A stretch of DNA of 64,000 nucleotides from JBBCJT01 sp037190665 (lineage in GTDB: Bacteria; Pseudomonadota; Alphaproteobacteria; Acetobacterales; Acetobacteraceae). The stretch is taken from the NCBI GenBank assembly GCA_037190665.1, contig JBBCJT010000027.1:1-64000 (forward strand). The letters run 5' to 3'. The notes under the pieces are model-generated. The model was not told where the DNA came from. It did not search any database and worked only from the letters and a program-made list of their open reading frames with translations. Below, in pieces: positions 54,493 through 62,502 of the stretch (positions within the stretch are counted from its first letter, which is position 1; every line of letters begins with the position of its first letter). Made by a program: the position numbers and the translations under genes.

Positions 54493-54536
54493 TGCGATGC
54501 TTCTTTGTTCCGGTGCGGCGGCGCTGTTACACTTAG

Positions 54537-54553
54537 TTGCGAATAATTCTCAC
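54537..54553. promoter_or_regulatory. Fur-box-like palindrome 1
   Basis: TTGCGAATAATTCTCAC is an imperfect palindrome (TGCGAA-TAA-TTCTCA) of the kind described for Fur sites in alphaproteobacteria. It is 45 bp upstream of livK and 124 bp upstream of the YncE-like gene. Confidence 0.5.
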
Positions 54554-54625
54554 TACTTGTCGCAGAGGGACCCTCCTCCGGCAAGGTGGCGGCTGGAGCC
54601 GGGTTGTCGGGTGCAACGCATTGAT

Positions 54626-54644
54626 GATAGTGCGAGGCATTATC
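54626..54644. promoter_or_regulatory. Fur-box-like palindrome 2
   Basis: GATAGTGCGAGGCATTATC matches the classical 19-bp Fur consensus GATAATGATAATCATTATC at 14 positions and is itself an inverted repeat, flanked by TTGAT/ATCAA. It ends 32 bp before the YncE-like ATG. Confidence 0.55.
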
Positions 54645-54676
54645 AAAACTACCCTCCCCCCTCCGGAAGGCTTCAG

Positions 54677-55846
54677 ATGTCCTCAGCTTTCGTGAATCGC
54701 CCGGCAGTCTCGCGCCGCCGGATGCTGGCGCTGGCCGGCGCGGGCGTGCCGTTCGCGGTGATGCGGCCGGGACCCGCCGGTGCGGCGCCGGCGGTCGAGA
54801 AGACCATCAAGGTCGGCGCCGGCCTGTATGAGCTGGCCGTCAGCCACGGCAGCAACCTCGTGCATGTGGCCGCGGTCGGACAGCGCGGCGCGAACGCCGC
54901 CTCGATCATCGGCCTCGACCTGCGCACGCTCGAGACGCGCTCGACCATCGATCTCGGTCAGGATGCGGCCTTCGGCCTCGCGGCGAACAACCGCCGCGGC
55001 CTGCTGCTCGCCACCGGCACGCGGGCGGGCGCGTTCAAGATCATCGACATCCGCACCGGCACGGTGCGCGCGAAGCTGACCCACGGGGAGGGAGCGCATC
55101 TCCGTCAGGTGGTTGTGGACGAGGCGCGCGACCGTGCGTTCGCGACCTCCTTCGGCGCGCGTGGAAGGCCCAGCGCCATCTGGGTCGTGGACACTGCCGG
55201 CGACCGCATCGCGAGCGTGATCTCCGATGGGCTCGAGGGCGGCATCACCGGCCTTGCCTTCGATGCGGCCAATGATCGCCTGTTCGCCACGGCACTGACG
55301 TCGAACGAGGTGGTCGAGGTGAGCCTGACGCGGAATGCGGGCGTGCGGCGCTTCGCCTCCGGCGGCGAGGGGGCGGTCAACATCGCCTTCGACCCGGCGA
55401 GCGGCCGGCTGTTCTGCACCAACCAGCGCAGCGGCACGCTGACGGTGCTGAACGCCGCCTCGGGCGAGGTGATGAAGTCGATCGAGACCGGCGCGGGTGC
55501 GCTCGGCGTCACGCTCTCGGCCGATGGTGCCATGGCCTGTGTCGCGAACCGCGGTGCGGGGACGACCAGCGTGGTCGATACACGCGGGCTCACGGTGGTC
55601 GCGAGTCTCGCCACCGGCACGCATCCGAACACGGTCGCGGTCGATGGGCGGAGCGGACTTGCCTATGTCACGAACAAGGCGCGGATGCCCCCGCGCCGGC
55701 CGCCGGCAGGTCAGGCGCCTGCGGGCGATCAGCCGCGTCCGGCCGGTCAGCCGTCAGGCGACCAGCAGCGGCAGGCGGGCGCGCAGCCGCCGCCTGCGCC
55801 GGTCGTCGATCCGAACGGCGATACGGTCAGCCTCATCCGCATCTGA
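54677..55846 (+). CDS. YncE-like beta-propeller protein, exported
   Basis: This 389-aa protein has a twin-arginine leader (SRRRMLALAGAGVPFAV, cleavage near AGAAP) and about seven YVTN/YncE-type repeats such as GGITGLAFDAANDRLFATA and LGVTLSADGAMACVANRG. E. coli yncE is Fur-repressed, and two Fur-like boxes lie just upstream here. Between the last two strands is a roughly 50-residue insert rich in Pro, Gln, Ala, Gly and Arg (from ARMPPRRPPAG to PPPAPVV). The protein may bind DNA or a metal-linked ligand; its role is not established. Confidence 0.83.
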   Translation: MSSAFVNRPAVSRRRMLALAGAGVPFAVMRPGPAGAAPAVEKTIKVGAGLYELAVSHGSNLVHVAAVGQRGANAASIIGLDLRTLETRSTIDLGQDAAFGLAANNRRGLLLATGTRAGAFKIIDIRTGTVRAKLTHGEGAHLRQVVVDEARDRAFATSFGARGRPSAIWVVDTAGDRIASVISDGLEGGITGLAFDAANDRLFATALTSNEVVEVSLTRNAGVRRFASGGEGAVNIAFDPASGRLFCTNQRSGTLTVLNAASGEVMKSIETGAGALGVTLSADGAMACVANRGAGTTSVVDTRGLTVVASLATGTHPNTVAVDGRSGLAYVTNKARMPPRRPPAGQAPAGDQPRPAGQPSGDQQRQAGAQPPPAPVVDPNGDTVSLIRI

Positions 55847-55855
55847 TACCGCCGA

Positions 55856-55886
55856 GCCTTGCCAATGACCTTCTCATCGGCGAGGC
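55856..55886. repeat. Palindromic intergenic element (GCCTCGCCGATGAG type), copy 2
   Basis: Read on the minus strand, this 31-bp hairpin is GCCTCGCCGATGAG, a loop, then ATTGGCAAGGC, matching copy 1 at 32811 except in the loop and one stem base. It follows the YncE-like stop by 9 nt and may terminate it. The remaining bases to the SDR gene end at 56142 hold nothing else I can support. Confidence 0.55.
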
Positions 55887-56141
55887 GAACGGTATCCGCG
55901 CGCAGGGCTGGTGTGGCGGCTGCGCGCGACATGAAGACTCATGTCCGGTCAGCCGCAAGGCTGGCCGGTATGACGGGGCTGCGCGGCGCTCTCCCGTCGG
56001 AGAGCGGCAGACGATGCCGGGGCGCGCGGTTCGTGCTCTGGCGCGATGCGGTGACGACATCGCGGATCGGAGACGGTCCGCCCGGACACAGGCAGGGGGG
56101 TAAAGGCCGGACGCCGCAACGACGGCCGGCAGCCGTTCAGC

Positions 56142-56906
56142 TCAGCCCGCGCCCCCGTCGATCCGCAGCACCGTACCGGTCGTATAGGCCGAGCGGGGCG
56201 AGGCGAGGAATGCGACGGCGGCGGCGATCTCCGCCGCTTCCGCCGGTCGGCCGAAGGGCATGCCGGCGAACAGCTCGCGCCAGCGGCCGGCGTCGCCGAA
56301 CTGCTGTTCCGCCTGCGCGCGGCCGCGGCCCTCCAGCCGGTCGGTCAGCGTGGGGCCGGGATTGATGCCGACCACGCGGATGTTGTCGCGATGCGATGCG
56401 CCGCCGAGCGCGCCGGTGAAGGCCATCAGCGAGGCGTTGCCCGCTGCCCCCGCGAGGTAGCCGGCCGGCAGCCGTTCGCCCGCCACGCCGATCACGTTGA
56501 CGATCACGCCGCCGCCCCGCGCCTTCATCCGCGCATAGACCGCGCGCGTCAGCGAGATGAAGCCGAACACCTTCAGGTCCCACGCCGCGCGCCACGTCGC
56601 GTCATCGACATCCAGCAGCCCGCCCAGCGGGATCGCGCCGGCATTGTTGACGAGGATGTCCACGTCGTCCGCGGCGTCCGCGAGCCGCTCCGTCTCCGCC
56701 GTGTGCGAGAGGTCGCAGGGCACGATCCGCGTCTGCACCTGATGCCGCGCGCGGATCGCCTCGGCGGCGCGGGCGAGCGTGTCCTCGGTGCGCGCGGCGA
56801 GCACGACGTGGCAGCCTTCCGCCGCCAGCGTCTCCGCCACCGCGAGGCCGATGCCCTTGGAGGCGCCGGTGATCAGCGCACGCTTGCCGGACAGGCCCAG
56901 GTCCAT
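56142..56906 (-). CDS. SDR-family protein with a non-canonical active site
   Basis: This 254-aa Rossmann-fold protein has the cofactor motif TGASKGIG (13-20), NNAG (87-90) and the family C-terminus ending in IDGGAG. The catalytic Ser and the YxxxK pair are missing: the segment reads NVIGVAGE and then AGYLAGAAGNASLMAF, with Gly and Asn where Tyr and Lys are expected. It may reduce by another mechanism or act as a binding protein. It is the last gene of the dehydratase-tctCBA operon, 4 nt after tctA, suggesting a role in using the imported carboxylate. Confidence 0.8.
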   Translation of the reverse strand: MDLGLSGKRALITGASKGIGLAVAETLAAEGCHVVLAARTEDTLARAAEAIRARHQVQTRIVPCDLSHTAETERLADAADDVDILVNNAGAIPLGGLLDVDDATWRAAWDLKVFGFISLTRAVYARMKARGGGVIVNVIGVAGERLPAGYLAGAAGNASLMAFTGALGGASHRDNIRVVGINPGPTLTDRLEGRGRAQAEQQFGDAGRWRELFAGMPFGRPAEAAEIAAAVAFLASPRSAYTTGTVLRIDGGAG

Positions 56907-56910
56907 CGGC

Positions 56911-58401
56911 TCACCCCTTCCGCGCGTAGGCGGCGTAGAAGCGCGGGCCCAGCAGCGCGAGTGTCGCCAGCAGCAGGATGACGAGCGAGACCGGGCGGGT
57001 GACGAAGGTGGACCAGTCGCCCTGGCTGATGGTCAGCGCCTGCCGCATCGCCTGTTCGGCCATCGGCCCGAGGATCATGCCGATCACCACCGGCGCGACC
57101 GGGAAGTCGAACCGTTTCATCAGCATGCCGATGAAGCCGATGACATAGAGCAGCACGAGGTCGATGACCGAGTTGCTGATGCCGTAGGTGCCGATGGTCG
57201 CGAACACCAGGATGCCGGCATACAGCAGCGGCGTCGGCACCTTCAGGATGCGCACCCACAGCCCGATCAGCGGCAGGTTCAGCACCAGCAGCATCACGTT
57301 CGCGATGTACAGGCTCGCGATCAGTGCCCAGACCAGTTCCGCCTGCTGGGTGAACAGCAGCGGGCCCGGCTGGATGCCGTAGGACTGGAAGGCGGAGAGC
57401 ATGATCGCCGCGGTCGCCGAGGTCGGCAGGCCGAGCGTGAGCATCGGCACCAGGATGCCGGCGGCGGCCGCGTTGTTCGCAGCCTCAGGCCCGGCCACGC
57501 CCTCGATCGCGCCGACCGTGCCGAACTCCTCCGGCCTCTTCGAGAGCTTCCGCTCCGTGTAGTAGGACAGCATGGTCGGCATCTCGGTGCCGCCGGCCGG
57601 CATCACGCCGAACGGGAAGCCCAGCGCCGCGCCGCGGAACCATGGCCCGATGCTGCGCTTCCAGTCGTCCTTCGACAGCCACAGCCGGCCGCTGACCGGC
57701 AGGATCTCCTCCTGCCCCGGCCGCCAGCGCAGCGCGAGGTGCAGCGTCTCGGCGACCGCGAACAGCGCGACCGCGACCAGCACCACGTTCACCCCGTCCA
57801 GCAGCTCCGGCAGGCCGAAGGTGAAGCGCGGCTGGCCGGTCTGCAGGTCGATGCCGATCAGGCCGAGGAAGATGCCGAAGAACAGCGACGTCAGCCCGCG
57901 CAGCGCCGAGGAGCCGAGCACGGCGGAGACGGTGACGAAGCAGAACACCATCAGCGAGAAGTACTCGGCCGGGCCGAGCCGCAGCGCGAGCTCCACCACC
58001 ACGGGACCGAAGAAGGAGATGCCGACCGTGCCGATCGTGCCGGCGATGAAGGACCCGATCGCCGCGGTGGCCAGAGCCGGCCCCGCGCGGCCGGACCGGG
58101 CCATCTTGTTGCCCTCGAGCGAGGTGATGATCGACCCGCTCTCGCCCGGCGTGTTGATCAGGATCGATGTCGTGCTGCCGCCGTACATCGCGCCGTAGAA
58201 GGTGCCGCAGAACAGGATGAACGCGCCGGTGGCGCTGATCTGGTAGGTCACCGGCAGCAGCAGCGCGATGGTCAGCGCCGGGCCGATGCCGGGCAGCACG
58301 CCGATCGCGGTGCCGAGGAAGCAGCCGATCAGCGCCCACAGCAGGTTGATCGGCGTCAGCGCGATGGCGAAGCCACCGCCGAGATTGGCGAGCGTTTCCA
58401 T
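56911..58401 (-). CDS. tctA: Tripartite tricarboxylate transporter large permease TctA
   Basis: This 496-aa inner-membrane protein has about 12 helices and the TctA signatures GVLPGIGPALTIALLLPVTY near residue 35 and FYGAMYGGSTTSILINTPGE near 70, and again a mirrored GLPTSATAAIMLSAFQ segment. It is the translocation subunit of the secondary importer and needs TctB and a TctC receptor, both encoded just upstream. Confidence 0.94.
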   Translation of the reverse strand: METLANLGGGFAIALTPINLLWALIGCFLGTAIGVLPGIGPALTIALLLPVTYQISATGAFILFCGTFYGAMYGGSTTSILINTPGESGSIITSLEGNKMARSGRAGPALATAAIGSFIAGTIGTVGISFFGPVVVELALRLGPAEYFSLMVFCFVTVSAVLGSSALRGLTSLFFGIFLGLIGIDLQTGQPRFTFGLPELLDGVNVVLVAVALFAVAETLHLALRWRPGQEEILPVSGRLWLSKDDWKRSIGPWFRGAALGFPFGVMPAGGTEMPTMLSYYTERKLSKRPEEFGTVGAIEGVAGPEAANNAAAAGILVPMLTLGLPTSATAAIMLSAFQSYGIQPGPLLFTQQAELVWALIASLYIANVMLLVLNLPLIGLWVRILKVPTPLLYAGILVFATIGTYGISNSVIDLVLLYVIGFIGMLMKRFDFPVAPVVIGMILGPMAEQAMRQALTISQGDWSTFVTRPVSLVILLLATLALLGPRFYAAYARKG

Positions 58402-58404
58402 CGC

Positions 58405-58887
58405 CTAGAGCAGGCCTTCCAGCACGCCGGCGCCGATGTTCACGCCCAGCGCCTTGGCGAAGAACAGATACGCGCCGAAGGTCACCGCAAGGCCGATCAG
58501 CGTCGCGCGCACGAGGCTGCGCGCGTTGAACGCCCACGCGACGAGCACGAATTGCACCGTGCCGGCGAAGACGAAGCCGAGCGTGTCGATCAGCAGCAGG
58601 TTGGCGGCGAGGCCCGCCAGCAGCAGGCCGAAGCCCCGCCTGTTGATGGGCGGAGCGTCGCGCACGTCCTCCAGCCCGGAAGACCAGCCGCCGCGCCAGG
58701 CATGGGCCATCAGCAGCAGGCCCAGCCCCACCAGCCCGCAGCCCGCGACATAGGGAACGAGCTTCGGTCCGACCGCGGCATAGAGCGGCGATTCCGGGAT
58801 GACGCTCGCCTGCCAGAGGATGATCGCCCCGAACGCGGTCACGGCCGCAGCCGCGACCGTGTCCGCCGTGTCGGGCTTCTGGCTCAA
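58405..58887 (-). CDS. tctB: Tripartite tricarboxylate transporter small subunit TctB
   Basis: This 160-aa inner-membrane protein has four predicted helices in the DUF1468/TctB pattern. No ATG or GTG precedes the conserved region in frame. A TTG at 58887 overlaps the tctC stop as TTGA, equivalent to the ATGA couplings elsewhere in the window, and gives a protein beginning LSQKPDTADTV. It ends 3 nt before tctA. Confidence 0.85.
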   Translation of the reverse strand: MSQKPDTADTVAAAAVTAFGAIILWQASVIPESPLYAAVGPKLVPYVAGCGLVGLGLLLMAHAWRGGWSSGLEDVRDAPPINRRGFGLLLAGLAANLLLIDTLGFVFAGTVQFVLVAWAFNARSLVRATLIGLAVTFGAYLFFAKALGVNIGAGVLEGLL

Positions 58888-59852
58888 GAGATGAGCCCGA
58901 TCTCTTTCAGCACCGTCTCGGTCGCGGCGGTGTCGCGCAGGATGAACTCGTCGAAGGCGGGGGCGGGCAGGAACGCATCGTCCCAGCCGCGCTCCTCCAG
59001 GATCTTCTTCCACGCCGGCAGCGCGTGCAGGTCGGTGAGGAACTTCACCAGCGTGGCCTTCTGCGTGGCGTTGATGCCCGGCGGGCCGAACACGCCGCGC
59101 CAGTTGCCGATCACGACATCCACGCCGCTCTCGCGCAGCGTCGGCACGCCGGGGTCGAGGCGCTTCTCGCTCGCTGTGGCGAGCGCGCGCAGCCGCCCGG
59201 CCTTCACCTGCTCGCTGAACTCGGAATAGCCGGAGATGCCGGCCGCAACCTGCGCGCCGAGCAGCGCCGCCTGGGCCGGCCCGCCGCCGGCGAAGGCGAC
59301 GTAGGACGCATCCTTGGCCGACCGGCCGAGCGATTTGAGCATCAGGCCGAGCGCGATGTGGTCGATGCCGCCGGCCGATCCGCCGCCCACCGGCACCTTG
59401 CCCGGATCCGCCTTCAGCGCCGCGAGCAGCGAGGCGATGTCCTTGTGCGGCGAGGAGGCCGGCACGACGATCACCGGCGCCTCGTCCGTCATGCGCGCGA
59501 GCGGCGTCAGGTCCTTCATGCCGACGGGCGACTTGTTGGTCAGCACCGCGCCGACCATCACCGCGCCGGCGACCATCATCGCATCGCCGCGTCCGCGCCG
59601 CTGGCCGACGAAGCGGGGCAGGCCGACGGTGCCGCCGGCGCCGCCCACATTTTCGAACTGCATCGTGCCGACCAGGCCGGCGCCGCGGGCCACCTGTTCG
59701 ATGGCGCGGCCAAGGCCGTCCCACCCGCCGCCGGGGCCGGCGGGGATGAACATGTGCAGGCTGGAAAACTGCTGCTGCGCCCATGCGGACGGCAGGCGCG
59801 AGAGCACGAGGGCAGCGGCGGATGCGGTCAGCAGGTCGCGACGGGTCAGCAT
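58884..59852 (-). CDS. tctC: Tripartite tricarboxylate binding protein TctC
   Basis: This 322-aa periplasmic receptor has a Tat-like leader (MLTRRDLLTASAAALVL, cleavage near AWAQ). It is more divergent than the two other Bug proteins here: FIPAGPGGGWDGLGRAIEQ and FENVGGAGGTVGL replace the usual motifs, as in the citrate/tricarballylate-type TctC. It is the cognate receptor of the downstream tctBA genes, overlapping tctB by 4 nt. Confidence 0.9.
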   Translation of the reverse strand: MLTRRDLLTASAAALVLSRLPSAWAQQQFSSLHMFIPAGPGGGWDGLGRAIEQVARGAGLVGTMQFENVGGAGGTVGLPRFVGQRRGRGDAMMVAGAVMVGAVLTNKSPVGMKDLTPLARMTDEAPVIVVPASSPHKDIASLLAALKADPGKVPVGGGSAGGIDHIALGLMLKSLGRSAKDASYVAFAGGGPAQAALLGAQVAAGISGYSEFSEQVKAGRLRALATASEKRLDPGVPTLRESGVDVVIGNWRGVFGPPGINATQKATLVKFLTDLHALPAWKKILEERGWDDAFLPAPAFDEFILRDTAATETVLKEIGLIS

Positions 59853-59892
59853 GGCGTTTTCCCTGTTTGTCTTATTGCTTACACCGATACGT

Positions 59893-60870
59893 CTAGGCGG
59901 CCAATGCGCGCGAGAATACAGCGGGATCGACGTTTCCGCCGCTGATCACGCAGCCGATCACCCCGCCCTTCGCGGCGAACTTCCCGGCGAGCAGGGCGGC
60001 GAGGCACACCGCGCCGCCGGGTTCGACGACGAGTTTCAGATTGGCGAAGGCGAAGGCCACCGCGCGCAATACTTCCTCATCCGTCACCGACAACCCGCCG
60101 GCCAGCCGCGTGCCGTTGACGGCGAAGGTCAGTTCGCCCGGCGCCTTGGACAGCAGCGCGTCGCACAGCAGCGAGCCGGGCGCGTCATTCGCGATCCGCC
60201 GCCCGGCGGCGAGCGAGCGGGCGGTGTCGTCCCACCCGGCGGGTTCGACGGCATAGACCTTCGTGCTCGGCGAGGCGCCCTCGACCGCCAGCGTGCAGCC
60301 GGCGATCAGCCCGCCGCCGCCGGTGCAGACCAGCATCGCATCGAGCGTGAGGCCCGCTTCCTTCGCATCCTCGAGCAGTTCCAGCGCCAGCGTGCCCTGG
60401 CCCGCGATCACGTCGGGGTGGTCGAAGGGCGGGATCAGCGTCGCGCCGGTGCGCCGGACGAAATCGCCGGCGAGCGCGTCGCGGTCGTCCTTCAGCCGGT
60501 CGTAATGGACGATGTCCGCGCCCCAGCGGCGCGTGCTCTCGACCTTGATGCGGGGGGCGTCGGCCGGCATGAAGATCGTCGCATGCGCGCCCACCGCCGC
60601 GGCGGCGGCGGCCGTGGCCTGGCCGTGGTTGCCGGAGGAATGGGTCACCACCCCGGCGCGGCGCGCGTCCTCGCCCAGCCGCTGCGTCGCGTTGGTCGCG
60701 CCGCGGAACTTGAAGGACCCGGTGCGCTGCAGCGGCTCCGGCTTGATCAGCACCGTCGCGCCGGTGAGCTGGTCGAGCAGCGGATTGCGCAGCATCGGGG
60801 TGCGCACGACCCGCTCGCCGATGCGCGCGCGGGCGGCGAGGACGTCGTCGTAGGTGGGGATCTGGGACAT
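59893..60870 (-). CDS. Threonine/serine dehydratase-like PLP enzyme
   Basis: This 325-aa fold-type II PLP enzyme has the Schiff-base lysine in RTGSFKFRGA (near residue 54), the substrate loop SSGNHGQ and the phosphate-binding GGGGLIAGC. It has no C-terminal ACT domain, so it resembles catabolic threonine dehydratase, serine racemase or hydroxyaspartate dehydratase. It lies 40 nt before tctC on the same strand, so its 2-oxo acid product or its substrate may relate to that importer. Confidence 0.86.
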   Translation of the reverse strand: MSQIPTYDDVLAARARIGERVVRTPMLRNPLLDQLTGATVLIKPEPLQRTGSFKFRGATNATQRLGEDARRAGVVTHSSGNHGQATAAAAAAVGAHATIFMPADAPRIKVESTRRWGADIVHYDRLKDDRDALAGDFVRRTGATLIPPFDHPDVIAGQGTLALELLEDAKEAGLTLDAMLVCTGGGGLIAGCTLAVEGASPSTKVYAVEPAGWDDTARSLAAGRRIANDAPGSLLCDALLSKAPGELTFAVNGTRLAGGLSVTDEEVLRAVAFAFANLKLVVEPGGAVCLAALLAGKFAAKGGVIGCVISGGNVDPAVFSRALAA

Positions 60871-60892
60871 GGGGGACCAGATTAGGCGCGTC

Positions 60893-60919
60893 TTGCCGCG
60901 CGTCCAGCCGCCCTATAGG
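60893..60919 (+). promoter_or_regulatory. Candidate promoter for coaA
   Basis: TTGCCG (60893-60898) and TATAGG (60914-60919) are 15 nt apart in the divergent gap before coaA. The match is moderate. Confidence 0.3.
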
Positions 60920-60946
60920 CAGCGCGGCGGCAGAAGGTCCGATGCC

Positions 60947-61924
60947 ATGCCCGATACCCACGCGCGCGGCGGCGCGCCGCAGGCCGCCCCGTCCGACCCG
61001 CTGCAGCGGTCGCGCTACCTGGTCTTCGACCGGCCGTCCTGGGCGGCGCTGCGGGCCTCGACCCCGCTCCATCTGACGAGCGAGGAGCTCGGCACGCTGC
61101 GCGGGCTGAACGAGCCGGTCACGCCGGCGGACGTGACGGAGGTGTTCCTGCCACTGTCGCGGCTGCTGAACCTGCACGTGGCGGCCGCGCGCAGCCTGCA
61201 CAGCCTGGTGCAGGGCGGGTTCCTGGCCAGCCCGATCATCCCGCCCCCCTTCGTGATCGGCGTGGCCGGCAGCGTCGGCGTGGGCAAGAGCACCTTCGCC
61301 CGCGTCCTGCGCGCGATGCTCGCCCGCTGGCCCGACCATCCGCGCGTGGAGCTGGTGACCACGGACGGGTTCCTGCATCCCACCGACGTGCTGCGCGCCC
61401 GCGGCCTGCTGCACCGCAAGGGTTTCCCGGAGAGCTACGACCTCAAGCTCATGCTCAACTTCCTCGCCGCGGTGAAGGCGGGGGAGAAGCAGCTACGGGT
61501 GCCGATGTACTCGCACCAGAGCTACGACATCGTGCCCGGCCAGCATCAGACGGTGAACCGCCCCGACGTGCTGATCTTCGAGGGGCTGAACGTGCTGCAG
61601 ACCATGTCCACCGCGCCGGTGGTCGCGTCGGACTTCTTCGACTTCTCGGTGTATCTAGATGCCGAGCAGGAGGACATCGAGGCCTGGTACGTGGAGCGTT
61701 TCCTGCTGCTCCAGCGCACGGCGTTCCACGACCCGCGCTCCTACTTCCATCACTACCGCGACCTGACCGAGGCGCAGGCGCGGGAGATCGGCAGCGGCAT
61801 CTGGCACAACATCAACCTGCCGAACCTACGCGAGAACATCCTGCCCACGCGCGAACGCGCGCGGCTGGTGCTGCGCAAGGGACCGACGCACGCGGTCCGC
61901 GAGGTCTGGCTGCGGCGGATGTAG
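60947..61924 (+). CDS. coaA: Pantothenate kinase type I
   Basis: CoaA (325 aa) phosphorylates pantothenate, the first committed step of coenzyme A synthesis. The P-loop GVAGSVGVGKST (105-116), the TTDGFLHP substrate loop, KGFPESYD and the QSYDIVPG segment are all as in type I enzymes, which are feedback-inhibited by CoA. The ATG at 60947 removes an unrelated upstream extension. It stands alone, divergent from the dehydratase operon. Confidence 0.95.
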   Translation: MPDTHARGGAPQAAPSDPLQRSRYLVFDRPSWAALRASTPLHLTSEELGTLRGLNEPVTPADVTEVFLPLSRLLNLHVAAARSLHSLVQGGFLASPIIPPPFVIGVAGSVGVGKSTFARVLRAMLARWPDHPRVELVTTDGFLHPTDVLRARGLLHRKGFPESYDLKLMLNFLAAVKAGEKQLRVPMYSHQSYDIVPGQHQTVNRPDVLIFEGLNVLQTMSTAPVVASDFFDFSVYLDAEQEDIEAWYVERFLLLQRTAFHDPRSYFHHYRDLTEAQAREIGSGIWHNINLPNLRENILPTRERARLVLRKGPTHAVREVWLRRM

Positions 61925-61929
61925 GTTCC

Positions 61930-61953
61930 CCCTCTCCCGCCAGCGGTAGAGGG
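61930..61953. repeat. Palindromic intergenic element (CCCTCTCCC type), copy 2
   Basis: CCCTCTCCCGC and GCGGTAGAGGG pair with one mismatch, starting 6 nt after coaA. The element resembles copy 1 at 32767 and abuts the inverted-repeat cassette that starts at 61959. Confidence 0.5.
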
Positions 61954-62051
61954 CCAAGGGTAGGATCTCAGTTTGAATTTGGGCGCCATTGAAGCGGCGC
62001 TCGCACCCCTCTCTGCTTCCTATACGCTTGGCGCCAAGCATGGAGCATTAA

Positions 62052-62247
62052 ATGGCTGTAGGAACCGACGTTACGATTCGCGTCTGGTATGACGAGGCTC
62101 AAGACGTCGTCAAAAATGCGGGTCGCTGGTGGGCTTACCAGCGTCAACAACGATCCCGAGAGCAAGCGGGGTAACCCAGGCCTCTACAAGAAATTGGCGG
62201 CGGTTCTCCGCGACGCTGGTGAAAAGTACCCTTCGGGAGTTCTCTGA
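62052..62247 (+). pseudogene. Frameshifted small gene (VWYDE ... SVNNDPESKRGNP)
   Basis: ATG 62052 opens a frame reading GTDVTIRVWYDEAQDVVK, which then loses sense and stops at 62174. A second frame continues from about 62116 with LTSVNNDPESKRGNPGLYKK and LAAVLRDAGEKYPSG to TGA 62247. Both parts look like one 60-65-residue protein split by a frameshift, and I recall small uncharacterised proteins of this shape. A perfect 12-bp palindrome CTTGGCGCCAAG (62027-62038) lies just upstream. Function is unknown. Confidence 0.45.
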
Positions 62248-62502
62248 TGCCTAGCGGCCTCCGAGGCGAGAAGCGGCCGGCTGATGTGATCGAACGCCGT
62301 GAAGGTGATGCGGATCCAGATCGCGACGGGCGAGGAGCAGGAACGAGTAGCGCCTGAGAAGCCCGCCAGTGCCGTTGCCGAGTTTGGGAAAAGGGCGGCG
62401 CGGCGCGGGCGTGCGTGCGTTATGACGCCAGAGCGCCGCCGAGAGATTGTCAAGAAGGCTGCCGCGGTCAGATGGAAAGACGCCGCTGAAACTGAACGCT
62501 GA
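62247..62502 (+). pseudogene. Frameshifted small gene (GEKRPADVI ... KAAAVRW)
   Basis: ATG 62247 overlaps the previous stop as TGATG and encodes PSGLRGEKRPADVI. After a shift at about 62289, the neighbouring frame reads NAVKVMRIQIATGEEQE and ends MTPERRREIVKKAAAVRW plus a short tail. The joined product of about 84 aa has the C-terminal KAAxxRW tail found on many small alphaproteobacterial proteins. Without the frameshift only the part from 62308 (64 aa) would be made. Its 3' end overlaps the ATPase gene on the other strand. Confidence 0.5.
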
